The notes below the pieces were generated by a model. The model worked only from the letters and a program-made list of their open reading frames with translations, did no database searches and was not told the DNA's origin. Shown here piece after piece: positions 52,006-59,317 of a stretch of DNA of 64,000 nt. Every line of letters starts with the position of its first letter. The stretch's first letter is position 1. The position numbers were made by a program, and so were the translations under genes. Source of the stretch: Sphingomonas sp. DG1-23 (GTDB lineage Bacteria; Pseudomonadota; Alphaproteobacteria; Sphingomonadales; Sphingomonadaceae); contig NZ_JAVAMA010000007.1 in assembly GCF_030730875.1 (NCBI RefSeq), positions 1-64,000 of the forward strand, read 5' to 3'.

Positions 52006-52740
52006 CTAGCCGTTCGATGTACTAAAGAGAGGCCCGGCATCCCTGTGGGTCGCATGGCGGCGACGTTCCTCGTCGTGGAGCATGGCACTATGTAGAATGG
52101 CGTAAGATTCCGCTACATCAGCTGATAAATCATCATAGGAAATCAGGTCGGCTTCAGAGCAGGGGATCGGTTTTATTTCTCGCGAATGGGTGTCCTGATA
52201 GCGCCAGATCTCCCGACGCAAATCTCGGAAATCGGGATAGTTTACGCGAAAACGCTGATGCATCATGGACCCTACAAAGCGAGAGCCGCGCGTGGTTAGC
52301 GGACCAGTGCGCCGAAGGTCAGGAAAGGCTACGCAAGCTACGCCTTCGAAGCGCATTATTAGCGGCATTCCAAACTCGTAAGCATGGCCGAAGGCCAACG
52401 TGATCGGTCGAACGGAAAGACGTTCTGCACTCAGCTTCCGCGCGGTAGCGAAGCTATGCGTCGCGCGGGCGACGGCCAGATTCATTTTAAGCAGAGTTGG
52501 ATCACCTTTGCAGGCCTTCGCAACCGCCTCTTCAAGCTTGCCGAGAGGCGTCGCGCCTTGATCCTCAAAGAAGAATGGGAACTGCTCATTGAGGGCGTCT
52601 CCCGCTGTCGATCGGAAAGGCTCGTAAGATCCGATGATGCGCTTAGGCTTAATAATTGCCTCAATTCGTGCCCGCTTCGCTTCCACGGGAAGAAAAGACA
52701 TATTCGCCAAGTCGGTTTCAGTGAGGCGGCGACTCTTCAT
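52006..52740 (-). CDS. Putative toxin partner of a Panacea antitoxin (SocB-like)
   Basis: A 244-residue cytoplasmic protein downstream of, and overlapping, the Panacea gene by 23 bp. It resembles, from memory, a family regularly encoded after DUF4065/Panacea genes: SFLPVEAKRARIEAIIKPKRIIGSYEPF, MNLAVARATHSFA, RPITLAFGHAYEF, FPDLRRTGPLTTRGSRFVGSMMHQRFRVNYPDFRDLRREIWRYQ and DLISYDDLSADVAESYAI. Caulobacter SocB, a replication toxin that binds the DNA clamp, is in a similar position relative to SocA. The C-terminal AGPLFS might be a clamp-binding-like motif; that is speculative. ATG 52740 has GGAGA upstream. The base composition is visibly AT-richer than the neighbours. Confidence 0.55.
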   Translation of the reverse strand: MKSRRLTETDLANMSFLPVEAKRARIEAIIKPKRIIGSYEPFRSTAGDALNEQFPFFFEDQGATPLGKLEEAVAKACKGDPTLLKMNLAVARATHSFATARKLSAERLSVRPITLAFGHAYEFGMPLIMRFEGVACVAFPDLRRTGPLTTRGSRFVGSMMHQRFRVNYPDFRDLRREIWRYQDTHSREIKPIPCSEADLISYDDLSADVAESYAILHSAMLHDEERRRHATHRDAGPLFSTSNG

Positions 52741-53260
52741 GAGGTTCTCCAACACTAGGGTTCTTGCCAACCGAGACCTTATGAAATCGGAATTTATCCT
52801 TTATATTCTGCTCTGTTATTCGCATTCCATAGGTCCGCGTGCCATCGAATTGTCGGGTCAGCGCATCCCAAGGAGAGCCTCTCGCGTGGGATAGGTCCAC
52901 TAACCGCCCCGCCGACAACTTTAAGTATGGAAGCGTCACCTCATTTATAAAACTGCATAGTTGCGCATTATCAGGGATATCCACAGGAATCTGACGTCCG
53001 CTGAGGAGATCGCGCCGGGTGGCGGGTTCGATAAGAGGGCGAGATCCTTGGTCTTTAAAAGAGTCGTATATGAGAGGGTGTACTGGGCCATACTGCCAAG
53101 CTTCAAAATACCCATCAAGAAGCGGTTCGTCATTCTCAACCAAAAACCGGCCGTGAATAAAGTACAGTATTTTCTGTAAACTTAAATTTGTGACTGGCCG
53201 TTGATGATCAACGGCCAGTTTAATTATCAAATTTGCTACACTCCTAGGGTCGAGTGGCAT
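52718..53260 (-). CDS. Panacea-domain (DUF4065/SocA-type) antitoxin
   Basis: A 180-residue protein. The Panacea signature is plain: VANLIIKLAVDHQRPVTNLSLQKILYFIHGRFLVENDEPLLDGYFEAWQYGPVHPLIYDSF, then DLSHARGSPWDAL. Panacea proteins neutralise many unrelated toxins; SocA is a Caulobacter member. Its ATG (53260) overlaps the TGA of nrdB (TGATG), so it may be translated from the nrdB message. The gene is AT-richer than nrdB. Toxin gene overlaps its end. Confidence 0.85.
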   Translation of the reverse strand: MPLDPRSVANLIIKLAVDHQRPVTNLSLQKILYFIHGRFLVENDEPLLDGYFEAWQYGPVHPLIYDSFKDQGSRPLIEPATRRDLLSGRQIPVDIPDNAQLCSFINEVTLPYLKLSAGRLVDLSHARGSPWDALTRQFDGTRTYGMRITEQNIKDKFRFHKVSVGKNPSVGEPHEESPPH

Positions 53261-54318
53261 CACTCCGCCGCAATCCCCGCCTTCGCGAACATATCCCCTT
53301 CGCCGCCCGCGGCATCCTCGTTCGCCACCGGCAGCACCTTGGCCTTCTGGCGCTTGTCGAACGAATCCCACACTTCGTTCCAGTTGCCCCGCGTCGCGCC
53401 CTTCGAATATTCGGTCGCGCGCTGTTCGAAGAAATTGGCGTGCTCGACGCCGTTGAGCAAAGGCGCGAGCCAGGGGAGGGGGTGCTCGTCGATCAGGTAG
53501 ATCGGCTTCATGCCGAGCTGGCCGAGGCGCCAGTCGGCGATGTAGCGGATATACTTCTTGATCTCCTTGGGGGTCATGCCGTTGACCGGGCCCTGCTCGA
53601 AAGCGAGGTCGATGAACGCGTCCTCGAGGCGGACGGTGGTCTGGCACTGGTCCATGATCGCCTCGCGCACCGATTTGGTCAGGCAGTCGCGCTCCTTCAC
53701 GAAGGTGTGGAACAGCTTGATGATGCCCTCGCAATGGAGGCTCTCGTCGCGGACCGACCAGCTGACGATCTGGCCCATGCCCTTCATCTTGTTGAAGCGC
53801 GGGAAGTTCATCAGCATCGCGAAGCTGGCGAACAGCTGGAGCCCCTCGGTGAAGCCGCCGAACATCGCCAGGGTCTTGGCGATGTCCTCGTCGGTGTCGA
53901 CGCCGAACTGCTGCAGATAATCGTGCTTGTCCTTCATCTCGCTATATTCGAGGAACATGCCGTATTCGCTCTCGGGCATGCCGATCGTGTCGAGCAGATG
54001 GCTGTACGCGGCGATGTGCACCGTCTCCATGTTGGAGAAAGCGGCGAGCATCATCTTGATCTCGGTCGGCTTGAACACCCGGCCGTATTTCTCGTGATAG
54101 CAATCCTGCACCTCGACATCGGCCTGGGTGAAGAAGCGGAAGATCTGGGTGAGCAGGTTGCGCTCGTGATCCGACAGCTTCTGCGCCCAGTCGCGGCAAT
54201 CCTCGCCGAGCGGAACCTCCTCGGGCAGCCAGTGGATCTGCTGCTGGCGCTTCCAGAATTCGAACGCCCAAGGATATTCGAACGGCTTGTAGGTCTTGCG
54301 GGCTTCGAGAAGAGGCAT
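53260..54318 (-). CDS. nrdB: Class Ia ribonucleotide reductase beta subunit NrdB
   Basis: A 352-residue R2 subunit holding the diiron-tyrosyl cofactor. Candidate iron ligands are in DVEVQDCYHE, NMETVHIAAYSHLLDTIG, EYSEMKDKHDY and SVRDESLHCEGII. The C-terminal tail GGEGDMFAKAGIAAE should bind the alpha subunit. The start is ATG 54318 (MPLLEARKTYKPFEYPWAFEFW). nrdA is on the same strand 1.8 kb upstream, separated by small unrelated genes. The stop overlaps the Panacea start codon. Confidence 0.93.
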   Translation of the reverse strand: MPLLEARKTYKPFEYPWAFEFWKRQQQIHWLPEEVPLGEDCRDWAQKLSDHERNLLTQIFRFFTQADVEVQDCYHEKYGRVFKPTEIKMMLAAFSNMETVHIAAYSHLLDTIGMPESEYGMFLEYSEMKDKHDYLQQFGVDTDEDIAKTLAMFGGFTEGLQLFASFAMLMNFPRFNKMKGMGQIVSWSVRDESLHCEGIIKLFHTFVKERDCLTKSVREAIMDQCQTTVRLEDAFIDLAFEQGPVNGMTPKEIKKYIRYIADWRLGQLGMKPIYLIDEHPLPWLAPLLNGVEHANFFEQRATEYSKGATRGNWNEVWDSFDKRQKAKVLPVANEDAAGGEGDMFAKAGIAAE

Positions 54319-54359
54319 GGAACGGCTCCAACAACAATCTGGTAATAGAGAAAAAGGGT

Positions 54360-54695
54360 TCAGGAATCGACCGGATCGATCTGGTCGACAACGCAAGCAG
54401 AGCCGGCGGCCTGATCGACGTAGATCGTGAAATTCTTCCTGCCTGTCCCCCAATAGGTCAGAAACACGCTGATCATGGCTGAGCTGGATTGCGGGACCAG
54501 CATCCAGCCATAGGAGGAAGTGCCGCAGAGCGTCGGGATGCGACCATCGTCCATCCGCATCATGAGTCCGGCGTTGGTCGACGTGATGTCGACGACCCGG
54601 CCGGAGATATAGCCGGTATAGGGGTCGCTGGCCTGTGCGGCGGGCGCGGCGAGGACGGCGAGCAGTGCCGGTGCCAAGACGCGAAATGCCTTCAT
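54360..54695 (-). CDS. Secreted protein of unknown function
   Basis: A 111-residue protein with a signal peptide (ALLAVLAAPAAQAS). The mature part is beta-rich with two cysteines (TLCGTSSYG and SACVVDQ) that could form a disulphide. I do not recognise a family. The ATG overlaps the stop of the preceding small membrane gene, so 55236-54360 may be one transcript. Confidence 0.6.
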   Translation of the reverse strand: MKAFRVLAPALLAVLAAPAAQASDPYTGYISGRVVDITSTNAGLMMRMDDGRIPTLCGTSSYGWMLVPQSSSAMISVFLTYWGTGRKNFTIYVDQAAGSACVVDQIDPVDS

Positions 54696-54913
54696 GATAC
54701 AGCCCCTGTAGTGACGAAGACCGCGGCAAAGCCGCCGAGGAACAGGCCCAGGGCGAACAGCATCATCCCGGCGATGCGCAGCGCGTAGCCGGTTGCCGGC
54801 GCGTCGGGCAGGCGCAAGGCGGCGCGGGTCAGCGACGGGCGGACCAGCGTCGCCAGTCCGAGCGCTCCCGCGGCGCCGGCCAGCCCGGCCATCAAGGCGA
54901 GGCTGCGCGTCAT
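54692..54913 (-). CDS. Small membrane protein of unknown function
   Basis: A 73-residue protein with two probable membrane segments (about 5-25 and 46-68), a GLAGAAGALGLATL start and FALGLFLGGFAAVFVTTG end. Overlaps both neighbours by four bases (ATGA-type), implying coupled translation. No family recognised. Confidence 0.6.
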   Translation of the reverse strand: MTRSLALMAGLAGAAGALGLATLVRPSLTRAALRLPDAPATGYALRIAGMMLFALGLFLGGFAAVFVTTGAVS

Positions 54914-55236
54914 TCGTGGTCGATCACCCGGCCGCGCGGCTCGCGGATCACCCGGTCGCGATAGACGACTTTCCGCCCGCGATTGGCGCCGACCCCGAAC
55001 ACCACGATGCCGAGGAAATAGCCGAAATCATACCAGCCGCCATTATTGGGCACGGCATAGACCGCGACGTCGGGCATCACGAGGCTGAGGAACCACGCCA
55101 CCGGGAAGATGAAGCCGTGCCACAGCCCGAGCAGGAAGCCCGGCGCCTGCGGGCTCACGCCGCTGCTCACTTGCGTCGCGCAGGCGGCGAGCAGCATCAG
55201 CGCGGCGAGGGCGGCACTGTTACGCAAGCGGATCAT
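54910..55236 (-). CDS. Small lipoprotein with membrane segment
   Basis: A 108-residue protein with a lipobox (LLAACATQ). A hydrophobic segment, LGLWHGFIFPVAWFLSLVM, follows, then NNGGWYDFGYFLGIVVFGVGANRGRKVVYRDRVIREP. Similar small proteins of this layout exist in sphingomonads but I know no function. ATG 55236 has GGAG about 8 nt upstream. Confidence 0.65.
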   Translation of the reverse strand: MIRLRNSAALAALMLLAACATQVSSGVSPQAPGFLLGLWHGFIFPVAWFLSLVMPDVAVYAVPNNGGWYDFGYFLGIVVFGVGANRGRKVVYRDRVIREPRGRVIDHE

Positions 55237-55304
55237 TTCCAGTCTCCTGCATCGTTCGCGGCTCTGGTGCGTTGCCGAGCCGAACCAAACCAAGGAGCGA
55301 CCCC

Positions 55305-55571
55305 ATGACCGACACCAGTGCGATCAAGGAACATATGGAAGTGATCGGCGCCGACGGCGTCCATGTCGGCACCGTCGACCATGTCGAGGGCGAGCGGATC
55401 AAGCTGACCAAGAAGGATTCGGGCGCCGAGATCGAGGGCGCCGAGGGCGCGCATGCCGGGCACCACCACTATATCTCGCTCGGGCTGGTCGCCGGGGTCG
55501 AGGGCGATCAGGTCCGGCTGAGCGCCAATGCCGACGTGGCGGTGAGCTTCGAGGAAGAGGAAGCGGGCTGA
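55305..55571 (+). CDS. DUF2171-family small protein
   Basis: An 88-residue soluble protein: IKEHMEVIGADGVHVGTVDHVEGERIKLTKKDSGAE, then HHHYISLGLVAGVEGDQVRLSANADVAV, the DUF2171 pattern, with a His-rich turn. AAGGAG lies 7 nt before ATG 55305. Ends in EEEEAG. Function unknown; members are often annotated as stress or PRC-barrel-like. Convergent with the DUF559 gene through a REP element. Confidence 0.8.
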   Translation: MTDTSAIKEHMEVIGADGVHVGTVDHVEGERIKLTKKDSGAEIEGAEGAHAGHHHYISLGLVAGVEGDQVRLSANADVAVSFEEEEAG

Positions 55572-55573
55572 AT

Positions 55574-56059
55574 TCACTTCCCCTCTCCCTGCGGGAGAGG
55601 GGCAAGCCGCGTAGCGGCGCGGGGTGAGGGCGAGCGGGATGAATATGCCTTGCAATCACCCTCGCCCTTCCCACCCGGCTTCGCCGGGCGGGCCCCTTCC
55701 CTCTCCCGGAGGGAGAGGGAGACATGGGCGATCACGCCTTCGATATTTCCCCGCACATCATGGTTCGAGAACCGGAGCACGCGATAGCCTTCGCTTTCGA
55801 GGACGCGCGTGCGGGCGTCGTCATATCGTTCCGCCTCCGCATGCGTATCGCCATCGACTTCGATCACCAGAGCTTCCGAAAAACAGAGAATGTCGGCGTA
55901 GAACGGGCCGACCGGGGCTTGATGCCGCCATTTGAGCGTTGGAAAGGCTTCACGCAGCGCCCGTAGCAGGCGGCGTTCGGGCGGGGATGCGTCGCGGCGG
56001 AGCTGTTGCGCGCAAGAGACCGTTCCCGACGGCCGATTCCGATAGAGGCGCATCACCAT
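55574..56059 (-). CDS. DUF559 (VSR-like nuclease fold) protein with REP-encoded tail
   Basis: A 161-residue protein. The DUF559 core spans about 10-115: ASPPERRLLRALREAFPTLKWRHQAPVGPFYADILCFSEALVIEVDGDTHAEAERYDDARTRVLESEGYRVLRFSNHDV. The Glu/Asp residues in FYADILCF and IEVDGDTH fit a PD-(D/E)XK-like site. The last 45 or so residues (VSLSLREREGARPAKPGGKGEGD...) are encoded by a CCCTCTCC-type repeat, and the region before the start is another copy that supplies the purine-rich ribosome site. Function unknown. Confidence 0.75.
   Translation of the reverse strand: MVMRLYRNRPSGTVSCAQQLRRDASPPERRLLRALREAFPTLKWRHQAPVGPFYADILCFSEALVIEVDGDTHAEAERYDDARTRVLESEGYRVLRFSNHDVRGNIEGVIAHVSLSLREREGARPAKPGGKGEGDCKAYSSRSPSPRAATRLAPLPQGEGK
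55580..55721. repeat. CCCTCTCCC-type REP doublet
   Basis: CCCCTCTCCCTGCGGGAGAGGGG near 55580 and CCCTCTCCCGGAGGGAGAGGG near 55700-55721 with GGTGAGGG and CCTCGCCCTTCCC inside. It overlaps the 3' part of the DUF559 gene and encodes its tail. Confidence 0.85.
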
Positions 56060-56060
56060 C

Positions 56061-56115
56061 GCCCTCACCCTTCCGCCGCTGCGCGGCTCCCTCCCTCTCC
56101 CAGAGGGAGAGGGAC
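56061..56115. repeat. CCCTCTCCC-type REP unit
   Basis: GCCCTCACCCTTCCGCCG ... CCCTCTCCCAGAGGGAGAGGG in the nrdA-DUF559 gap. Its minus-strand GGAAGGGTGAGGG lies just before the DUF559 start. Confidence 0.8.
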
Positions 56116-56121
56116 CTTACC

Positions 56122-58023
56122 TCACTGGCACGCCAGACATTCGTCATAGTCCGTGCTCTCGCCGAGGTTGAACTGCGGCTTTTCGAGGGTGTTGTCGGCC
56201 TCGACGCCGCCCGCGAAGCCGGCGCGCTGGACCGACTTCGAGCGGAGATAGTAAAGCGACTTGATGCCGAGCTCCCATGCGCGGAAGTGGAGCATCAGCA
56301 GGTCCCATTTCTCGACATCGGCCGGGATGAACAGGTTCAGCGACTGGGCCTGATCGATGTACGGCGCGCGATCGCCGGCGAGCTCGAGCAGCCAGCGCTG
56401 GTCGATCTCGAAGCTGGTCTTGTAGCAGTCCTTCTCTTCCTGGCTGAGGAAGTCGAGATGCTGGACGCTGCCGCCATTCTCGAGGATCGAATTCCACACC
56501 GCGTCGGAATTCTTCGACTTCTCCCTGAGCAGTTTCTCGAGATAGGGATTCTTGACCGAGAAGCTGCCCGACAGGGTCTTGTGGGTGTAGATGTTGGCCG
56601 GAATCGGCTCGATGCACGCCGAGGTGCCGCCGCAGATGATGCTGATCGACGCGGTCGGCGCGATCGCCATCTTGCAGCTGAACCGCTCCATCACCCCCAT
56701 GTCGGCGGCGTCGGGGCACGGGCCGCGCTCGACCGCGAGCTGCATCGAGGCCTCGTCGACCTGGCTCCTGATCTGCTTGAACATGCGCAGGTTCCACGAT
56801 TTGGCCATCGCGCCTTCGAAGGCGATGCCGCGCGCCTGGAGGAAGGAGTGGAAGCCCATCACGCCGAGCCCGACGCTGCGCTCGCGGCTGGCCGAATACG
56901 CGGCCTTTTCCATGCCTGGCTCGGCGCGCTCGATATAATCGGTCAGGACATTGTCGAGGAAGCGCATCACGTCCTCGACGAGACCCTTCTCGTCCTTCCA
57001 CTGGTCCCACGTCTCGAGGTTGAGCGACGACAGGCAGCAGACCGCGGTGCGATCGTTGCCGAGATGGTCCTTGCCGGTGGGCAGGGTGATCTCGCTGCAC
57101 AGGTTCGAGGTCGACACCTTGAGCCCGAGATCGCGGTGATGCTTGGGCATGTTCGAGTTCACGTGATCGCTGAACACGATGTACGGCTCGCCGGTGGCGA
57201 GGCGGTTCTCGACCAGCTTCTGGAACAAGGCGCGGGCATCGACCTTGCCGCGCTCGGACTGGTCCTTGGGGCTGCGCAGGATCCATTCGGCACCGTCGCG
57301 GACGGCGTGCATGAACGCGTCGGGGATGAGCACGCCGTGATGGAGGTTCAATGCCTTGCGGTTGAAGTCGCCCGAGGGTTTGCGGATCTCGAGGAACTCC
57401 TCGATCTCGGGATGCGAGATGTCGAGATAGCAGGCGGCCGAGCCGCGGCGCAGCGAGCCCTGCGAGATGGCGAGGGTGAGCGAATCCATCACCCGGACGA
57501 AGGGGATGATGCCCGAAGTCTTGCCGTTGAGGCCGACCGGCTCGCCGATTCCGCGGACATTGCCCCAATAGGTGCCGATGCCGCCGCCGCGCGAGGCGAG
57601 CCAGACATTCTCGTTCCATGTGTCGACGATGCCGTTGAGGCTGTCGGGCACCGAATTGAGGAAGCAGGAGATCGGCAGGCCGCGGCCAGTTCCCCCGTTC
57701 GACAGGACCGGGGTGGCGGGCATGAACCACAGCTTCGAAATGTAATCGTAGATGCGCTGGGCGTGCGCGGCATCGTCCGAATAGGCCGAGGCGACGCGGA
57801 CGAACAGGTCCTGATAAGTCTCGCCGGGGAGCAGATAACGGTCGCGCAGGGTCTCCTTGCCGAACTCGGTGAGCAGCGCGTCGCGCGAATGATCGACCTC
57901 GAGCGTGTAGAGCTGCGGCGCGACCGCGCGGGTGTCCTGGTCCTTGCGCGGCTTCGCCCTGGTCTCGGCGGGGATGGCTTCGGCGATATCGTTCACGCTG
58001 TTTTCCGTGTCCCTGAATTCCAT
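56122..58023 (-). CDS. nrdA: Class I ribonucleotide reductase alpha subunit NrdA
   Basis: A 633-residue catalytic subunit. It lacks an N-terminal ATP-cone; the first 40 residues are a short extension. Catalytic-site segments are FMPATPVLSNGG, ISCFLNSVPDSLNGI, STSNLCSEITLPTG (active-site Cys) and IAPTASISIICGGTSACIEP. The C-terminus YDECLACQ holds the CxxC redox shuttle. Partner is NrdB (53260-54318). Without an ATP-cone, dATP inhibition of overall activity may be absent, though in some systems the cone lies on the beta subunit; NrdB here shows none. Confidence 0.93.
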   Translation of the reverse strand: MEFRDTENSVNDIAEAIPAETRAKPRKDQDTRAVAPQLYTLEVDHSRDALLTEFGKETLRDRYLLPGETYQDLFVRVASAYSDDAAHAQRIYDYISKLWFMPATPVLSNGGTGRGLPISCFLNSVPDSLNGIVDTWNENVWLASRGGGIGTYWGNVRGIGEPVGLNGKTSGIIPFVRVMDSLTLAISQGSLRRGSAACYLDISHPEIEEFLEIRKPSGDFNRKALNLHHGVLIPDAFMHAVRDGAEWILRSPKDQSERGKVDARALFQKLVENRLATGEPYIVFSDHVNSNMPKHHRDLGLKVSTSNLCSEITLPTGKDHLGNDRTAVCCLSSLNLETWDQWKDEKGLVEDVMRFLDNVLTDYIERAEPGMEKAAYSASRERSVGLGVMGFHSFLQARGIAFEGAMAKSWNLRMFKQIRSQVDEASMQLAVERGPCPDAADMGVMERFSCKMAIAPTASISIICGGTSACIEPIPANIYTHKTLSGSFSVKNPYLEKLLREKSKNSDAVWNSILENGGSVQHLDFLSQEEKDCYKTSFEIDQRWLLELAGDRAPYIDQAQSLNLFIPADVEKWDLLMLHFRAWELGIKSLYYLRSKSVQRAGFAGGVEADNTLEKPQFNLGESTDYDECLACQ

Positions 58024-58054
58024 GGCATCCGACCCTTTTCTCGACTCTGCACGC

Positions 58055-58071
58055 GCCTCCTTCCAGGAGGC
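58055..58071 (-). promoter_or_regulatory. Hairpin in the nrdA leader
   Basis: On the minus strand GCCTCC-TGGAA-GGAGGC, a 6-bp perfect stem, ends about 32 bp before the nrdA ATG. It could shape the leader; GGAGGC is too far to be the ribosome site. Confidence 0.4.
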
Positions 58072-58177
58072 GGGAGTGCGACTCGGGGCGGCTCGGCGAT
58101 GGTAGTCATCGTCGTGGCGCAGCGCGAGAACAAAAAATGAACTCGGCGCCGGCCGCCGGGCACGACAGAGCCCGTTC

Positions 58178-58292
58178 CGTATATGGGTATACGGTTGGGT
58201 CTCTACCAGTGCTTGAGCATGCCCCTCAGCGTTACCACTACAGATTGTGCCAAAGCGAGTCCCGGCACAAGGGGTTAAATCACGCTTTAACC
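58178..58292. promoter_or_regulatory. Three palindromes upstream of nrdA
   Basis: CCGTATA-TGGG-TATACGG (58178-58195), TTGTGCC-N12-GGCACAA (58245-58270) and GGTTAAA-TCACGC-TTTAACC (58273-58292), each with perfect 7-bp arms, lie about 155-270 bp before nrdA. None matches the usual NrdR box closely enough for me to name the regulator. They are good candidates for operators of ribonucleotide reductase control. Confidence 0.45.
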
Positions 58293-58501
58293 AAACGATT
58301 CGTCGCTAAAATGACTCGGCTCGCAGACGCTCGCGAAGTGCTGCGGTGCCGCGACGCATGGTCAATCCTCGCGTCCGCCAAAGGCAAGAGAACACAGCAC
58401 GAACTGCAAAAATTTTCTCGGGGAGGAATCGGTGGACACTATGGGTGGTGTTCGGCGAGGGCGCGACGAGCGAGTGATCGAGGGCGATCGCAACCACGGC
58501 C

Positions 58502-58693
58502 GTCACCCCGGCCTTGTGCCGGGGGCCACCGCGCCGCCAGCCACTGTCGCAGCGGCTCGAGCCCCATCTCACTGCAAGGCTTGTCCAGATCCCGCCGCGC
58601 CAAGGCGGTCCACCGGCCGCGGCCGGCGCGTCGCGATGCGTGCACAACCTCGTTTTTCTGCACCACGGACCCCGGAACAAGTCCGGGGTGACG
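58502..58693. repeat. CACCCCGG-type REP pair
   Basis: GTCACCCCGGCCTTGTGCCGGGG at the left and GGACCCCGGAACAAGTCCGGGGTGACG at the right enclose about 135 bp. The same pairing order occurs at 40394-40500 and 62828-62933. Confidence 0.8.
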
Positions 58694-58728
58694 ATGAGGG
58701 GGCGAGCGATGGCCGGGGTCCGGTGCAG

Positions 58729-59229
58729 CTAGCCTGAACCGCGCTCCGCCCCCGCCAGCTCGCGATACGCCGCCTGCAGCCGGTCGGCGACCGAGGGGCC
58801 GGGCGGGGGCGTGGCGCCGAGATGGGTGGCGCGGAGCTCGGCCATGAAGCGCTCCCACATTTCCGGGCCGCCCTCCTCGAGCAACCGGTTGCGGATCGCG
58901 AGCTCGGGGGTGACCGGCAGATGCTTGCGGCCCCAGGCGCCCATCGTCACCAGCAAGGGCAGCAGCTGGATCGCCTTTTCGGTGAGGCTGTAGAGCGTCT
59001 TCTGCTTGTGGCTGGGATCATCGGCGCGGCTGATCAGCCCCGCCGCCTCGAGCCGCTTCATCCGATCGGCGAGGATGTTCGAGGCGATCCCTTCCGTGGA
59101 TTCGCGCAGCAGCACGCGGAAATGGCGGCGATTGCCGAACATCATGTCGCGGACGATCACGAGGCTCCAGCGATCGCCGAGCACCTCCAGCGCGAGATTG
59201 ATCGGGCACCCCGAACGCGGCTCGTCCAT
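58729..59229 (-). CDS. HxlR-family transcriptional regulator
   Basis: A 166-residue winged-helix regulator. The HxlR pattern is clear: SGCPINLALEVLGDRWSLVIVRDMMFGNRRHFRVLLRESTEGIASNILADRMKRLEAAGLISR, with the conserved Cys8. The C-terminal 50 residues are an extra helical region. Divergent from a RibD/DHFR-like reductase across 88 bp containing a palindrome, so that gene (and itself) is the probable target. It may sense redox or electrophiles through the cysteine. Confidence 0.88.
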   Translation of the reverse strand: MDEPRSGCPINLALEVLGDRWSLVIVRDMMFGNRRHFRVLLRESTEGIASNILADRMKRLEAAGLISRADDPSHKQKTLYSLTEKAIQLLPLLVTMGAWGRKHLPVTPELAIRNRLLEEGGPEMWERFMAELRATHLGATPPPGPSVADRLQAAYRELAGAERGSG

Positions 59230-59268
59230 GACGCTCTCCCAAAAACCGCTTGCAAGTTAGGATCAGTT

Positions 59269-59298
59269 TGCGTAGTTCGCAACTGGTTGCATAACGCA
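59269..59298. promoter_or_regulatory. Probable HxlR operator
   Basis: TGCGT AGTTC GCAAC TG GTTGC ATA ACGCA: an inner perfect inverted repeat GCAAC-TG-GTTGC with outer arms TGCGT/ACGCA. It is in the HxlR/reductase divergent gap and overlaps the likely promoters. Confidence 0.6.
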
Positions 59299-59317
59299 AG
59301 CAGTCAGGAGAAGGGAA

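Larger units (their letters stand above)
58024..58728. other. nrdA upstream region, no gene seen
   Basis: A 700-bp non-coding stretch between divergently placed minus-strand genes nrdA and the HxlR regulator. It holds a hairpin near the nrdA start, three palindromes (58178-58292) and a CACCCCGG-type REP pair (58502-58693). No reading frame with family features is visible. Confidence 0.6.

Noticed and set aside
52718..53734. 338-codon frame running through nrdB into the Panacea gene
   Set aside because: The upstream part is out of frame with nrdB and unrelated to any family; the real gene starts at 53260.
58178..58270. Naming the nrdA palindromes NrdR boxes
   Set aside because: The arms do not fit the usual NrdR consensus and spacing; left as unnamed operators.
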